NCBI RefSeq assembly: GCF_001939065.1
Contig: NZ_MPSZ01000001.1
Span: forward strand, 1,426,001 to 1,490,000
DNA from: Exiguobacterium indicum HHS 31
Lineage (GTDB): Bacteria; Bacillota; Bacilli; Exiguobacteriales; Exiguobacteriaceae
Length of the DNA: 64,000 nucleotides
Direction of reading: 5' to 3'
This document shows positions 1-12,037 of this stretch, one piece after another. The notes under the pieces are model-generated. The model did not search any database, was not told where the DNA came from, and saw only the letters and a list, made by a program, of their open reading frames with translations. The position numbers were made by a program, and so were the translations under genes. The number at the start of each line of letters is the position of its first letter. The first letter of the stretch is position 1.

Positions 1-129
1 GTTCACCTGATCGATCGTGTCTTCGTGCGTGACACCGACAAGCAAGAGAAAACCTTGCTTGATTTGACCGATGACCTCCTGATCGACTGTGACACTTGCT
101 TCTTTGACTCGTTGTAATACGACTCGCAT
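1..129 (-). CDS. dtd: D-aminoacyl-tRNA deacylase (partial, C-terminus off the window)
   Basis: The first 43 codons translate to a start [20 protein letters not shown] followed by [13 protein letters not shown], typical of the Dtd N-terminus. Dtd removes D-amino acids mischarged on tRNA and acts in the cytoplasm. The ATG at 129 has AAGGAG upstream, and that ribosome site overlaps the end of relA, so the two are probably cotranscribed. The relA-dtd order is the same as in B. subtilis. The rest of the gene, including the catalytic region, lies outside the window. Confidence 0.9.
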   Translation of the reverse strand, partial: MRVVLQRVKEASVTVDQEVIGQIKQGFLLLVGVTHEDTIDQVN

Positions 130-143
130 GACTCATCCGCTCC

Positions 144-2342
144 TTACGTCATCATGACGCGATGCACAGCATACACGTCAGAGATTTGTTTGATCCGATC
201 GACGACTTTTTGTAAATGGTTGACGTTGTTGATCGCGATCGTCATCGTGATTTTGGCTTGTTTACTGTCGTCGCCTTTCCCGCTGACGGCAACAATGTTC
301 GTATTCGTCGCAGATACCGACTGCAGGACATCGTTCAATAATCCAGCCCGGTCGAATCCAGAAATTTCGATTTCGACGTTATAACTCTTAACGGCTTTGC
401 CTTCGTGTTCCCACTCGACTTCGAGCAAGCGTTCTGGATTTTGTTCATGAATGACATTCAAACAATCCGTCCGGTGAATCGAGACACCCCGTCCACGTGT
501 GATATACCCGACGATATCGTCCCCTGGTACTGGATTACAACAACGACTCATGCGAACGAGCATGTTATCGATTCCTTTGACACGAACGCCTTCTGGATTT
601 TCCTTCTTCGGACGATCAAACGTCTTCATCTCACTGATGGCTTCGTTCAGTTCAAGATTTTTGGACTCTTTGTCTTTGCGTAACTTTTCCGTCAATTTAT
701 GCGCGACTTGGGCAGCGGTCAGACCATGATACCCAACAGCAGCATACATGTCTTCTTCTTGCGCGAAGTTGAACTTCCGCGTCACGTCTTCGAGCGTCTT
801 TTCATTGATGACTTCCTTCGGCTCGAATCCGAGTTTCTTGACTTCCGCTTCGATCAGTTCCCGTCCTTTAGAGACGTTCTCTTCGCGTTGCTGACGTTTG
901 AACCATTGACGGATCTTGTTCTTCGCCTGACTCGACACACAAATCTTGAGCCAGTCCTTACTTGGACCATAACTGTGTTTTGATGTGACGATTTCAATGA
1001 TGTCGCCTGTCTTCAGCTTATAATCAATCGGTACCATCCGTCCGTTGACTTTCGCTCCGATCGTTCGGTGACCGATCTCTGTATGAATCCGGTAGGCATA
1101 ATCAATCGGAACAGAGCCTTTCGGCAATTCGATGACGTCGCCTTTTGGTGTAAAGACGTACAACATGTCACTAAAGAAATCGACTTTGACCGATTCCATG
1201 AATTCTTCAGCATCCGCCGTATCCTTCTGTAACTCAAGAATTTCACGGAAATGGGCAATCTTATCCTCAAAGCCTGATTTCGCTTCCTGTTCCTTGCCTT
1301 CTTTATACGCCCAGTGAGCGGCAATCCCGTACTCGGCAATAAAGTGCATGTCCCGTGTCCGAATTTGGACCTCGAGCGGCTCGCCTTTCGGTCCGATGAC
1401 CGTCGTATGCAGCGATTGATACATGTTCGGCTTCGGCATCGCGATATAATCCTTGAAACGTCCCGGCATCGGTTTATATTGCGTATGAATGATTCCGAGA
1501 ACAGCGTAACAGTCCTTGATTGAATCGACGATGATGCGCACAGCCATCAAGTCATAAATTTCGCTGAACTCTTTTTTCGAGTTTTGCATCTTGTTATAAA
1601 TGGAATAGATATGCTTCGGACGTCCATCGACTTCCGCTGCGATTTGTACATCATCGAGTACTTCGTTGACCTCTTCAATGACCGAACTGACTAGCGCTTC
1701 GCGTTCCGTCCGTTTTTGTTTCATCATTGAGACAATCCGGTAGTACTGTTGTGGATTGATATAACGCAAACTGATGTCTTCGAGTTCCCACTTGATCGTC
1801 GAGATCCCGAGACGATGCGCAAGCGGTGCAAAGATTTCGAGCGTCTCTTCTGCCTTTTGCACCTGCTTTTCCTTGACCATATGTTGCAACGTTCGCATGT
1901 TATGCAAACGGTCAGCCAGTTTGATCAAAATGACGCGAATGTCTTCTGCCATCGCGATGAACATCTTTCGGTGGTTCTCAGCCAATTCTTCGCGTTTCGA
2001 TTTATATTTGATTTTCCCGAGTTTCGTGACGCCGTCAACGAGCATCGCGACGTCGGGTCCGAATCGTTCCGTTAATTCTTCGAGTGTAATGTCCGTATCT
2101 TCGACGACATCATGAAGAAGCGCAGCGACAATCGTCGTTGCATCCAAACCAATATCGACTAAGATACCGGCAACTTGTACCGGATGAATGATGTAGGGTT
2201 CCCCAGAGCGGCGGAATTGCCCATCATGTTCGTCTTTCGCGAATTGGTAAGCCCGTTCGATGTCTTTGACTTCAGCTTGCGTCATGTATTCCGCACATCG
2301 AGCGAGAAGGTCTTCTACATTTACGATTTGTTTGTTTGTCAT
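144..2342 (-). CDS. relA: Bifunctional (p)ppGpp synthetase/hydrolase RelA
   Basis: At 732 aa this is the length of the long RelA/SpoT family. It makes and degrades the stringent-response alarmone (p)ppGpp. Visible domains in order: HD hydrolase with H53 and HDVVEDT at 77-83; synthetase around 240-350, with YSIYNKM and GRFKDYIAMPKPN; TGS around 395-455; the conserved CCNPVPGD stretch with GRGVSIHR; and a C-terminal ACT domain. The intact HD motif argues for a bifunctional enzyme rather than a synthetase-only RelA. The ATG at 2342 follows AGGAAAAGGG. A near-consensus promoter lies about 60 bp upstream, and dtd follows 14 bp downstream. Confidence 0.97.
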   Translation of the reverse strand: MTNKQIVNVEDLLARCAEYMTQAEVKDIERAYQFAKDEHDGQFRRSGEPYIIHPVQVAGILVDIGLDATTIVAALLHDVVEDTDITLEELTERFGPDVAMLVDGVTKLGKIKYKSKREELAENHRKMFIAMAEDIRVILIKLADRLHNMRTLQHMVKEKQVQKAEETLEIFAPLAHRLGISTIKWELEDISLRYINPQQYYRIVSMMKQKRTEREALVSSVIEEVNEVLDDVQIAAEVDGRPKHIYSIYNKMQNSKKEFSEIYDLMAVRIIVDSIKDCYAVLGIIHTQYKPMPGRFKDYIAMPKPNMYQSLHTTVIGPKGEPLEVQIRTRDMHFIAEYGIAAHWAYKEGKEQEAKSGFEDKIAHFREILELQKDTADAEEFMESVKVDFFSDMLYVFTPKGDVIELPKGSVPIDYAYRIHTEIGHRTIGAKVNGRMVPIDYKLKTGDIIEIVTSKHSYGPSKDWLKICVSSQAKNKIRQWFKRQQREENVSKGRELIEAEVKKLGFEPKEVINEKTLEDVTRKFNFAQEEDMYAAVGYHGLTAAQVAHKLTEKLRKDKESKNLELNEAISEMKTFDRPKKENPEGVRVKGIDNMLVRMSRCCNPVPGDDIVGYITRGRGVSIHRTDCLNVIHEQNPERLLEVEWEHEGKAVKSYNVEIEISGFDRAGLLNDVLQSVSATNTNIVAVSGKGDDSKQAKITMTIAINNVNHLQKVVDRIKQISDVYAVHRVMMT

Positions 2343-2402
2343 CCCTTTTCCTCACCCAGTCCCCGGGATCGTCTGCAACGGAATCCCTAATATATAGTTC
2401 TT

Positions 2403-2431
2403 ATTATCGTGAAATCTTGAGAAGATGTCAA
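2403..2431 (-). promoter_or_regulatory. Sigma-A type promoter for relA
   Basis: On the minus strand a perfect -35 TTGACA (2426-2431) is separated by 17 bp from -10 GATAAT (2403-2408). The predicted start near 2396 gives a leader of about 55 nt before the relA ATG. It lies just downstream of the apt terminator, so relA is probably transcribed on its own as well as by read-through. Confidence 0.75.
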
Positions 2432-2442
2432 AATAAAAAGAA

Positions 2443-2476
2443 ATACCCCCTTGGTCTCCATGTACCAAGAGAGTAT
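2443..2476 (-). terminator. Rho-independent terminator after apt
   Basis: Minus-strand hairpin with arms ATACTCTCTTGGT and ACCAAGGGGGTAT (G-U pairs inside), followed by a T-rich tract. It sits 8 bp beyond the apt stop codon. Confidence 0.75.
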
Positions 2477-2483
2477 ATATGCT

Positions 2484-3002
2484 TTAGTCTTCGTAACGAA
2501 TCAATGAAAGAACGTCGTATCCTTCGAGTTTCTCACGTCCACCAAGACCATCGAGTTCAATCAAGAATCCGATTCCGGCAACCGTTCCGCCTAATTTTTC
2601 AATCATTTGGATCGTCGCTTCGATCGTACCACCTGTTGCAAGCAAGTCGTCAAGGATGACGACGCGTTGTCCTGGTTGAATCGCATCTTCATGCATCGTC
2701 AAGACGTCTTTTCCGTACTCAAGACCATACTCGACACGGACTGTCTCACGTGGTAATTTTCCTTCTTTACGGACAGGTACGAATCCGATTTCCATCGCGT
2801 AAGCGGCTGGGCAACCAACTACGAATCCACGTGCTTCCGGACCCGCGATGACATCAGCACCTTTACTGCGTGCATATTCGACAAGTGCATCAACCGATTG
2901 TTTGTATACTGGTCCGTTCTGCATGAGTGATGTGATGTCTTTGAAACTGATTCCTTCTTTCGGCCAGTTTTCGACCTCTTTTATATGCTGTTTGAACTCC
3001 AT
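2484..3002 (-). CDS. apt: Adenine phosphoribosyltransferase
   Basis: 172 aa, the usual Apt length. It makes AMP from adenine and PRPP in purine salvage. The PRPP-binding signature [13 protein letters not shown] is clear near residue 120, and the N-terminal [10 protein letters not shown] and central GPEARGF motifs are also typical. The ATG at 3002 has AGGAGG seven bases upstream. The start overlaps the 3' end of recJ by 22 bp, so translation may be coupled. The apt-relA adjacency is conserved in Bacillales. Confidence 0.97.
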   Translation of the reverse strand: MEFKQHIKEVENWPKEGISFKDITSLMQNGPVYKQSVDALVEYARSKGADVIAGPEARGFVVGCPAAYAMEIGFVPVRKEGKLPRETVRVEYGLEYGKDVLTMHEDAIQPGQRVVILDDLLATGGTIEATIQMIEKLGGTVAGIGFLIELDGLGGREKLEGYDVLSLIRYED

Positions 3003-5290
3003 GTCTTTTCCTCCTGCTTCGCCGCTTCTACCAAAGTATCAAAACGCTCTTTCAACTGAGCGAGTGACGAATAAATGTATTGTTGCTCGAGCTCTTGACG
3101 CGCTTCATGACGCTGGTACGTCGGAGCTTCCGTCAGATCTCGCTTTGCAGCATTTGGGTTCACACCCGGCAGCCCGTCCTCCATTGTAACAAGAAAATCA
3201 AGTTCCGAGAATACCGAATGCATAAAGTTAATCGATCGTTTCGTCCATTTTCGCGATTTCGACAAACGTACAAGACCGATCCGGAGCTCGTCACGCGGAC
3301 ATTTCGCGAAATACTGGAAGTAATGCTTGAAGTCCTCCCGCGATGGAATCGTCTCGAAATAATATCCCTCGTCCTTAAAGGCACAATAAATCCTCTCTGC
3401 CTGTTGGACGTATGGATGAAACGCAACTTCTTCTTCCGGTAGATCGAGGAAGACGATGTTTTGACGAATCGGTCCGTTCAACGGACGTTCCGCGTACTTC
3501 TCCTTCACCTCATCAGTAAAGGCAACGAATGTCGTCGTCTCATGCGGTAAGGCGAATAGTTCGCTCAGCGGTCGCTTACCGCCACGGTAATCGAATACTT
3601 GAACATCTTCGACAGCGACGTCTTGAATCATCAATTGTGGTTTACGGAAGCCATTCCACTCGTTGATGTTCAGACTGCCCATCAAGTGAATCTCGGATAA
3701 GGTCGAGACTTCATCGACAAGGTCGCCGAAGCCAAAACCGATCGCATCGAGTTCCTTCCCATCGCCTGATAGTAGTGCTTTGACATGCGTCAAATCGCGA
3801 CCGATCCGTTTCATGTCACGGATCTTCGCCTGCTCGATGACGATTCGTGGCGCAGGATTTCCCATCCCGAACGGCGCGAGTCGCTGAATATCTTCAATCA
3901 ACTGGATTGAGACATCACTGACCTGTAGACGTAGATCGACATCAATTGTCGCGATGAAGGCATCGTCTGGCAATGTACTTGCTTGTTCATTCAAACGTTG
4001 ACGTAACGTCTCGACGTCATCGGAAGAGAGCGTCATGCCGGCAGCAGCCGGATGTCCTCCGAAATGCGGCAAGATGTCTTCACATTTCGTGAGTTCAGCG
4101 AAGAGATCAAAGGCTGGAATCGATCGTCCAGAACCCTTCGCTGTTCCTTTTTCAGCATCATGACACAGCATGATGACGGGACGGTGATATTTTTCAACGA
4201 GTCGCGAGGCGACAATCCCGACGACACCTGGATTCCAGTCTGCCGCATCGACGACGAGCACGCGGTCATCTTTAAAACGTTCTTCGACAAGTGCCGTTGC
4301 TTCCTCTGCAATCTGTTTGACGATATCTTGACGTTGTTTATTTTGTTGGTCGAGTTGTTTCGCGAGATGAAGTGCCTCATCCTTACTTTCCGCTAGTAAC
4401 ATCTCGAGCGCTGGCATCGCTGAATCAAGACGACCTGCCGCATTGATCCGCGGACCGAATGCAAATCCGACTGATTCTTCCGTCAGTTCGTCTTCCGTCA
4501 AACTACAAACGTCCCGTAACGCTAGGATACCCGGACGTTCACTCGCATTCAGCGCCTCGATGCCGCGGATCGCAAGCAACCTGTTCTCTCCGACGAGCGG
4601 CACAAGATCGGCAATCGTTCCGAGCACGGCAAGATCGAGTAACTCGACGGGTTCACGGTCAAGGAGTGCATGTGCGACTTTAAAGGCAACACCTGCCCCA
4701 GCAAGCTTCGAGAACGGATAGTCTGGATCGACACCTGGGTGAATTAAGGCAAAGACATCAGGTAACGTTTCTTTTGCTTCGTGGTGATCGGTGATGATTA
4801 AATCGACCCCGAGTTCCTTTAGGACATCGGCTTCATGAATGCCGGAAATCCCACAGTCGACCGTGATAACGAGGCTGAACCCTTCTTCTGCCGCCCAGCG
4901 AAACGCGGCTTCGTTTGGTCCATAGCCTTCCGTGAAACGGTTCGGGATATAACACTCTGCCATTCCTCCGATTTCAATCAAGGCATGCCAGAGAATCGCA
5001 GCGGAACTCACGCCGTCGACATCATAATCACCGTAAATCAAAATCATCTCGCCCTCGTCGACGGCACGTTGAATCCGTTCTACGACTTTTGGCATGTCTT
5101 TGAAAGCAAATGGATCATGAAATGCCATTTGATCGGTCTCTAAAAAATCACGGGCAGCTTCACGAGTCGTGAATCCCCGTTGGACAAGTAGTTGTGCGAC
5201 GTGCGGTGAGATTGTGCCATCCGCCGTCAATTGTTCGATTTGTTCTGAATCGATGACTTTATCAAGCCATGTTTTTTTAGCATGGTACAT
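2981..5290 (-). CDS. recJ: Single-stranded-DNA-specific exonuclease RecJ
   Basis: 769 aa, close to Bacillus RecJ. A 5'-3' single-strand exonuclease for recombination and mismatch or base-excision repair. DHH-family metal motifs are visible: YGDYDVDG (near 85), TVDCG, and ITDHHE (near 165). The DHHA1 motif [10 protein letters not shown] follows near 415, then an OB-like region and a C-terminal domain typical of Firmicutes. The open frame extends 9 codons further upstream, but ATG 5290 is preferred because GGAGGG sits seven bases before it and the protein then starts [15 protein letters not shown] lies at 5316-5321 without an obvious -35. Confidence 0.95.
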   Translation of the reverse strand: MYHAKKTWLDKVIDSEQIEQLTADGTISPHVAQLLVQRGFTTREAARDFLETDQMAFHDPFAFKDMPKVVERIQRAVDEGEMILIYGDYDVDGVSSAAILWHALIEIGGMAECYIPNRFTEGYGPNEAAFRWAAEEGFSLVITVDCGISGIHEADVLKELGVDLIITDHHEAKETLPDVFALIHPGVDPDYPFSKLAGAGVAFKVAHALLDREPVELLDLAVLGTIADLVPLVGENRLLAIRGIEALNASERPGILALRDVCSLTEDELTEESVGFAFGPRINAAGRLDSAMPALEMLLAESKDEALHLAKQLDQQNKQRQDIVKQIAEEATALVEERFKDDRVLVVDAADWNPGVVGIVASRLVEKYHRPVIMLCHDAEKGTAKGSGRSIPAFDLFAELTKCEDILPHFGGHPAAAGMTLSSDDVETLRQRLNEQASTLPDDAFIATIDVDLRLQVSDVSIQLIEDIQRLAPFGMGNPAPRIVIEQAKIRDMKRIGRDLTHVKALLSGDGKELDAIGFGFGDLVDEVSTLSEIHLMGSLNINEWNGFRKPQLMIQDVAVEDVQVFDYRGGKRPLSELFALPHETTTFVAFTDEVKEKYAERPLNGPIRQNIVFLDLPEEEVAFHPYVQQAERIYCAFKDEGYYFETIPSREDFKHYFQYFAKCPRDELRIGLVRLSKSRKWTKRSINFMHSVFSELDFLVTMEDGLPGVNPNAAKRDLTEAPTYQRHEARQELEQQYIYSSLAQLKERFDTLVEAAKQEEKTWSSNSI

Positions 5291-5328
5291 CTCAAACCCT
5301 CCAATCAACTTCCCCATTATAATTGAAA

Positions 5329-5356
5329 ATCCGCACCAGCGATAGCTGATGCGGAT
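5329..5356 (-). terminator. Hairpin terminator after secF
   Basis: Minus-strand ATCCGCATCAGC pairs with GCTGGTGCGGAT around a four-base loop, followed by a short TTTTC tract. It lies 6 bp past the secF stop and just before the recJ ribosome site. The T-run is short, so termination may be partial. Confidence 0.6.
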
Positions 5357-5362
5357 ACTCTT

Positions 5363-6289
5363 TTAAGAAGCGCGTTTTGTACGACCAAGTGTACGACCCT
5401 TCATGACGAGCCAGAGTTGCGCGGCGATGAAGATCGAAGAATACATCCCCATGATCAACCCGACAAGCAGGGCGAGACTGAATCCACGGATTGCTTCGCT
5501 ACCGAAGATGTAGAGCGCTGCTGCTGTCATGACGACCGTGACGACGGTATTGATCGAGCGGATGATCGTCTGTTGGATTGATTCATTGACGATATGCGCC
5601 AATTCATCAAACGAGACTTTCCGACCACCTTTTTCAGCGAGTCCGAGATTTTCTCGTACCCTGTCGAACGTAACGATCGTATCGTTGACGGAATACCCGA
5701 TGATCGTCAGGATTGCTGCGATGAAGTACAAGTTGACTTCGATCTGGAACAGCGAGAAGAATGCCACGATCATCAACGCATCATGTAGCAATGCGAGTAC
5801 TGTCGCAATTCCGTATAACGGTTGGAATCGGAACGAGACGTAGATGACGATCCCGAGTGACGCGAGCAAGACGGCATAAATCGCGTTACGCGCGATTTCT
5901 TGACCAACTTGTGCGGAAACCGTCGAGATGCTCGGTTCCTTATCATACTGCGCTTCAATCGTTTGTTTCATTTCAGAAATTTGATCCTGACTAAATTCAC
6001 CAACGAACGTGACGTTCGCTAACTTTCCGCCTTGAGCGAACTGAATGCCATCGATTTCTTCCGCATCGATCCCGGCATCTTCAATGACGGAGCGAACGTC
6101 CGCTTCCTTAATTTGATTCTCAGAAGAAATCTCGACGCGAGTTCCTTGCGTGAAGTCAATCCCAAGGTTCAGACCACGGAACGACAACAAGAGTACAGAA
6201 ACGATGACAAGCGCGATCGTGATCGCGAAATAAATTTTTCGATGTTTGATGTAATCGAATTTCGTAGGATTAAAGCTCACGGATTTCAC
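5363..6289 (-). CDS. secF: Protein translocase subunit SecF
   Basis: 308 aa membrane protein of the SecDF accessory complex, which uses the proton gradient to help pull proteins out of SecYEG. A transmembrane segment near residues 17-36 is followed by LGIDFTQGT, a large outer loop, and a cluster of five hydrophobic segments with the conserved GYSVNDTIVTFDRVREN. The start is GTG at 6289 with AAAGGAGA upstream, overlapping secD by 20 bp. secD and secF are separate genes here, whereas B. subtilis has one fused secDF. Confidence 0.95.
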   Translation of the reverse strand: MKSVSFNPTKFDYIKHRKIYFAITIALVIVSVLLLSFRGLNLGIDFTQGTRVEISSENQIKEADVRSVIEDAGIDAEEIDGIQFAQGGKLANVTFVGEFSQDQISEMKQTIEAQYDKEPSISTVSAQVGQEIARNAIYAVLLASLGIVIYVSFRFQPLYGIATVLALLHDALMIVAFFSLFQIEVNLYFIAAILTIIGYSVNDTIVTFDRVRENLGLAEKGGRKVSFDELAHIVNESIQQTIIRSINTVVTVVMTAAALYIFGSEAIRGFSLALLVGLIMGMYSSIFIAAQLWLVMKGRTLGRTKRAS

Positions 6290-7574
6290 TCTCCTTTACA
6301 CCGAACCATGATTTCTTCTTATCGAACCATCGGCTACTGACAAGGAGTTGCATCAGGTAACGTGAGACAAAGACGTTCGTGACGAACGTGACGGCAATCG
6401 AAACCATCAACATGATGGCGAATCCTTTGACCGTACTTGTACCAAAGTAGTACAACACGCCAGCAGAGATCAACGTCGTCAAGTTGGCATCAAGAATCGT
6501 ACCGAATGAACGACGGTTACCGGCTTTGAATGCAGACAAGACGGATTTTCCACTTCGTAATTCATCCTTGATCCGTTCAGCGGTGATGATGTTCGCATCG
6601 ACCGCCATCCCGACTCCAAGAACGAGTGCGGCGATCCCCGGTAACGTGAGGACGGCGTTGATCCCGTTAAAGAAGATCATGACAAGATAGATGTAGAACA
6701 GCAACGTGATGATGGATACGAATCCAGAGATCCGGTAGAACAGTAGCATGAACAAGAAGACAGCGGCTACACCAATTGCTGACGCGAACAATGTTTGATC
6801 AAGTGCATCCTGTCCAAAAGCAGCAGAGACCGACGTCGAGTAGATTTCCTCGAGTTTGACCGGTAACGCACCGGCGTTTAGGATCGAAGACAATTGTTTC
6901 CCGTATGCGGCATCGATATCGCCACCAGAAATGATCGCTTTGTCCGAATTGATTGGTTCTTGAACAGATGCATCCGAAACGATTTTCGAGTTTTTCTTTT
7001 GAATCTCTTTTTCGTACGAATCACCTTTCTCGTAATCGAGCCAGATGACGAGACGATTCGCAGGTGGTTGCATTTGTGAAATCTTTTGAGTCACATCATA
7101 GAACTTTTGTTTTGATTTAAGTGAAAGTTCTACAAGCGGTTGGTTCGTTTGTGGATCGTATCCGACTTTTGCGCCTTTGGCTTTTAAATCCGCTCCATCC
7201 AGTAACAACTTATTGTTGATGTCACGGAATGATAATTGTGCTGTCGAAGATAGGATTTGACGCGCTTCCGTCTGATCCTTGACGCCAGCAAGCTGAACGC
7301 GAATCCGGTTATCGCCTTCGATCCGGATGTCTGGTTCAGAGACACCGAGGACGTTGACACGGTTCTCGATTGCCGTCAGCGTCGCACTCATCGCATTTTG
7401 ATCGATGACGTCTCCTTCTTTCAGTGGTTGTACTTCATACAAGACTTCGAAGCCACCCTTAAGGTCAAGGCCAAGCTTCGTATCCTTCAACAACCATGAC
7501 GATGTCGTACCAATCAGTACGAGCAACGCGATGACGACGATGAAGAATGTGGCAAGTTTCCCTTTCTTGATCAT
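6270..7574 (-). CDS. secD: Protein translocase subunit SecD
   Basis: 434 aa. It begins with one membrane segment and the conserved KLGLDLKGG, then a compact outer domain (P1 region with NRVNVLGVSEPDI), then the C-terminal membrane domain with ALVLGVGMAVDANIITAERI. It partners SecF in the membrane to drive late steps of Sec export. The ATG at 7574 is preceded by GAAAGGAC. It overlaps secF, so the two are surely cotranslated. yajC, another Sec accessory gene, lies upstream across a terminator. Confidence 0.95.
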   Translation of the reverse strand: MIKKGKLATFFIVVIALLVLIGTTSSWLLKDTKLGLDLKGGFEVLYEVQPLKEGDVIDQNAMSATLTAIENRVNVLGVSEPDIRIEGDNRIRVQLAGVKDQTEARQILSSTAQLSFRDINNKLLLDGADLKAKGAKVGYDPQTNQPLVELSLKSKQKFYDVTQKISQMQPPANRLVIWLDYEKGDSYEKEIQKKNSKIVSDASVQEPINSDKAIISGGDIDAAYGKQLSSILNAGALPVKLEEIYSTSVSAAFGQDALDQTLFASAIGVAAVFLFMLLFYRISGFVSIITLLFYIYLVMIFFNGINAVLTLPGIAALVLGVGMAVDANIITAERIKDELRSGKSVLSAFKAGNRRSFGTILDANLTTLISAGVLYYFGTSTVKGFAIMLMVSIAVTFVTNVFVSRYLMQLLVSSRWFDKKKSWFGVKESEIREL

Positions 7575-7689
7575 GCTACATTGTCCTTTCTCTAGTTCCC
7601 AGTATATTTTCAGACAACTTTGTTCTCCTATCCTAGCTTACAAAAGAAATGGTAATCTTAGCAAACGTTTTTCTCATATATAAACAGAA

Positions 7690-7719
7690 AAGACGCTCCG
7701 GAATCCGGAAAGCGCCTTT
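7690..7719 (-). terminator. Terminator after yajC
   Basis: Minus-strand GGCGCTTTCCGG, loop ATT, CCGGAGCGTC, then TTTTCTGTTT. It lies 9 bp beyond the yajC stop and separates yajC from secD. Confidence 0.75.
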
Positions 7720-7727
7720 TCAATGCC

Positions 7728-8018
7728 TTATTCGACAGTTTCGTCGTCCATGACAGTCGTTGATTTTTTCGTCACTTCTGCGACAGCACTCCGGTTGAAT
7801 GTCAATTGTGCATTACCTGACTTCAATGTCACCGTCATGTCGTCAACTTTTTGGACAACCCCGTGAAGACCACCGATCGTAACGATCGAGTCGCCGCGTG
7901 AGAGTTCATTTTGCATCTGACGCACTTGCTTCTGGCGTTTGTTCTGTGGACGGATCAACAAGAAATAGAACACCACGAAGATCAAGATCATCGGGAGGAA
8001 TGTGAATAAACCTTCCAT
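7728..8018 (-). CDS. yajC: Preprotein translocase subunit YajC
   Basis: 96 aa. One N-terminal membrane segment (about residues 4-22, ending FLLIRPQNKRQKQ), then a small soluble domain with GDSIVTIGGLHGVV. This is the YajC family pattern; the protein associates with SecDF in the membrane. The RBS GGAGCTG precedes the ATG. It follows tgt in the conserved tgt-yajC-secDF order. Confidence 0.93.
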   Translation of the reverse strand: MEGLFTFLPMILIFVVFYFLLIRPQNKRQKQVRQMQNELSRGDSIVTIGGLHGVVQKVDDMTVTLKSGNAQLTFNRSAVAEVTKKSTTVMDDETVE

Positions 8019-8090
8019 CTGATTCAGCTCCTTTTATCATTCAAATCACGTTCATTATACCGTGAAAGAATTGATTTGTCAGACGATTTG

Positions 8091-10276
<2,186 letters not shown>

Positions 10277-10280
10277 TGGT

Positions 10281-11276
10281 TCAATTTCCTTCTTTCAGTC
10301 CTAAATGTTGGCGGGCGAACGGTGTTAAGACACGTCCGCGCGGAGTACGTTGTAAAAAGCCTTGTTGTAGTAGATATGGTTCATATACATCCTCAATCGT
10401 CTGCGCATCTTCCCCGATCGTCGCTGCGATCGTCTCAAGACCGACCGGACCACCGGCAAACCGTTCTGCAAGCGATCGTAGTAAACGATGGTCGACATCG
10501 TCGAGCCCAAGCGCATCGACATGCAAACGATCAAGTGCACTTGTCGCGAGCACGGCATCGATCTCGGTTTGATGCGCGACTTGCGCAAAATCACGAACAC
10601 GCCGTAACAACCGGTTCGCGACACGTGGTGTTCCACGTGAACGAAGCGCGATGGCTTCTGCTGCCAGACGATCCGCTTCGAATCCGAACAATCGTGACGT
10701 CCGGGTTACGATGGCAGACAACTCTGACATCGTATAATATTCAAGCTTCAGCGTCACGCCAAAACGATCACGGAGCGGTGCCGATAACATCCCGGCACGC
10801 GTCGTTGCACCAACGAGCGTAAACGGTGGTAAATCAATTCGGACGCTGCGGGCGAGTTCACCTTGACCGATGACGATATCGAGACAATAATCCTCCATTG
10901 CCGGATACAGAATCTCTTCGATCGATCGACTCAATCGATGAATCTCGTCGATGAACAGGACATCGCCCGGTTCAAGCGATGATAGGATCGCCGCTAAATC
11001 ACCCGGTCGTTCAATTGCAGGACCGGCTGTCGTCTTGATGCCGACCCCCATCTCGTTCGCAATGATCGTCGCAAGCGTCGTCTTCCCAAGACCCGGAGGA
11101 CCGTAGAGAAGCACGTGATCGAGTGTTTCCTGACGAATTTTTGCCGCCTCGATGAAGACACTTAAGTTTCCTTTTGCTTTCTCCTGCCCGATGTATTGCT
11201 CGAGCGTCTGAGGACGCAGACTCCACTCTTCTTGATCTTCCGCATGGGCGGATTCTGACAAAATGCGCTCTTCCAT
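10281..11276 (-). CDS. ruvB: Holliday junction branch migration helicase RuvB
   Basis: 331 aa AAA+ motor that drives branch migration with RuvA. Walker [13 protein letters not shown] near 59-70, Walker [11 protein letters not shown], sensor region GATTRAGML, and the C-terminal winged helix ([16 protein letters not shown]) are all present. The RBS GAGGTGAGG lies in the 4-bp gap after ruvA. With ruvA it forms the usual recombination-repair pair. Confidence 0.97.
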   Translation of the reverse strand: MEERILSESAHAEDQEEWSLRPQTLEQYIGQEKAKGNLSVFIEAAKIRQETLDHVLLYGPPGLGKTTLATIIANEMGVGIKTTAGPAIERPGDLAAILSSLEPGDVLFIDEIHRLSRSIEEILYPAMEDYCLDIVIGQGELARSVRIDLPPFTLVGATTRAGMLSAPLRDRFGVTLKLEYYTMSELSAIVTRTSRLFGFEADRLAAEAIALRSRGTPRVANRLLRRVRDFAQVAHQTEIDAVLATSALDRLHVDALGLDDVDHRLLRSLAERFAGGPVGLETIAATIGEDAQTIEDVYEPYLLQQGFLQRTPRGRVLTPFARQHLGLKEGN

Positions 11277-11280
11277 GTCC

Positions 11281-11874
11281 TCACCTCACATTCAATAACA
11301 ACTGGAGTGCCCGTTTGACATATTGATCCGTCGACAGGACTTCTGCCTGCAACGCTTTTTTGACTTTCTCGACTTCTCGGTCACTGTAACCAAGCGCCGT
11401 CAAGGCTTCACAAGCTTCATTCAGCTCAGCATTGCCTTGCGCGAACAAGCCTTCGCTCGGTACGTAATCAGGTGCGAGCTCGGCTAACTTTCCTTTTAGG
11501 TCGAGCGTCATTTGCTTCGCTGTTTTCTTGCCGACCCCCGGGAACTTGACGAGATAACTCTCTTTCTCTTGTTCAATTGCTTCAACGAGCGCATCGACAT
11601 TCCCTGATGCGACGATCGCGAGCGCTCCCTTCGGTCCAATTCCTGTGACACCGAGCAACTTCGTGAACAAGGCACGCTCACGACGGGAACGGAATCCAAA
11701 TAAGACTTCTTGGTCCTCACGGACATAATGATACGTATATACGATGATCTGTTCGTCTCCGGTCCGATAAAAAAACGGGTTCGGTGCTACGATCTTGTAG
11801 CCAATCCCGCCAACTTCTACCGTCACGAATTCCGCACAGACATAAGCGACTTCGCCGCGTACGAATTCTATCAA
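11281..11874 (-). CDS. ruvA: Holliday junction DNA helicase subunit RuvA
   Basis: 197 aa. Binds the four-way junction and loads RuvB. N-terminal OB fold ([12 protein letters not shown]), two helix-hairpin-helix motifs ([15 protein letters not shown] and [19 protein letters not shown]) and a C-terminal RuvB-binding domain ([14 protein letters not shown]). The start is TTG at 11874, with GGGAGCG upstream. A promoter lies at 11912-11941, and a LexA-box-like sequence sits further up. Confidence 0.96.
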   Translation of the reverse strand: MIEFVRGEVAYVCAEFVTVEVGGIGYKIVAPNPFFYRTGDEQIIVYTYHYVREDQEVLFGFRSRRERALFTKLLGVTGIGPKGALAIVASGNVDALVEAIEQEKESYLVKFPGVGKKTAKQMTLDLKGKLAELAPDYVPSEGLFAQGNAELNEACEALTALGYSDREVEKVKKALQAEVLSTDQYVKRALQLLLNVR

Positions 11875-11911
11875 TGTGGAACGCTCCCATCCTTAAACAA
11901 ACTCTCGTGTT

Positions 11912-11941
11912 ATTGTAGCATACATCTTCGTTTGGCTTCAA
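11912..11941 (-). promoter_or_regulatory. Promoter of ruvA-ruvB-queA-tgt
   Basis: Minus strand -35 TTGAAG (11936-11941), 18-bp spacer ending in TGC, -10 TACAAT (11912-11917). The TG before the -10 makes it an extended -10 type. It leaves a leader of about 30 nt. Confidence 0.65.
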
Positions 11942-11961
11942 AGCGTTCTTCAGCAAAAATC

Positions 11962-11975
11962 AATACATATGTTCG
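11962..11975 (-). promoter_or_regulatory. Possible LexA (SOS) box upstream of ruvA
   Basis: The minus strand reads CGAACATATGTATT, matching 12 of 14 positions of the Bacillus LexA consensus CGAACRNRYGTTYC as I remember it. It lies about 20 bp upstream of the ruvA -35. ruvAB is a known SOS operon in B. subtilis. The right half-site is imperfect. Confidence 0.4.
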
Positions 11976-11993
11976 CTCTCTCAATCCGAAGAC

Positions 11994-12024
11994 AAAAAAG
12001 CGTGATCGTTCGCACGACCACGCT
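11994..12024 (-). terminator. Terminator after nadA
   Basis: Minus-strand AGCGTGGTCGT, loop GCGA, ACGATCACGCT (one mismatch), followed by TTTTTTG. It closes the nadB-nadC-nadA operon 14 bp past the nadA stop. Confidence 0.85.
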
Positions 12025-12037
12025 CCGATCCTCTATT

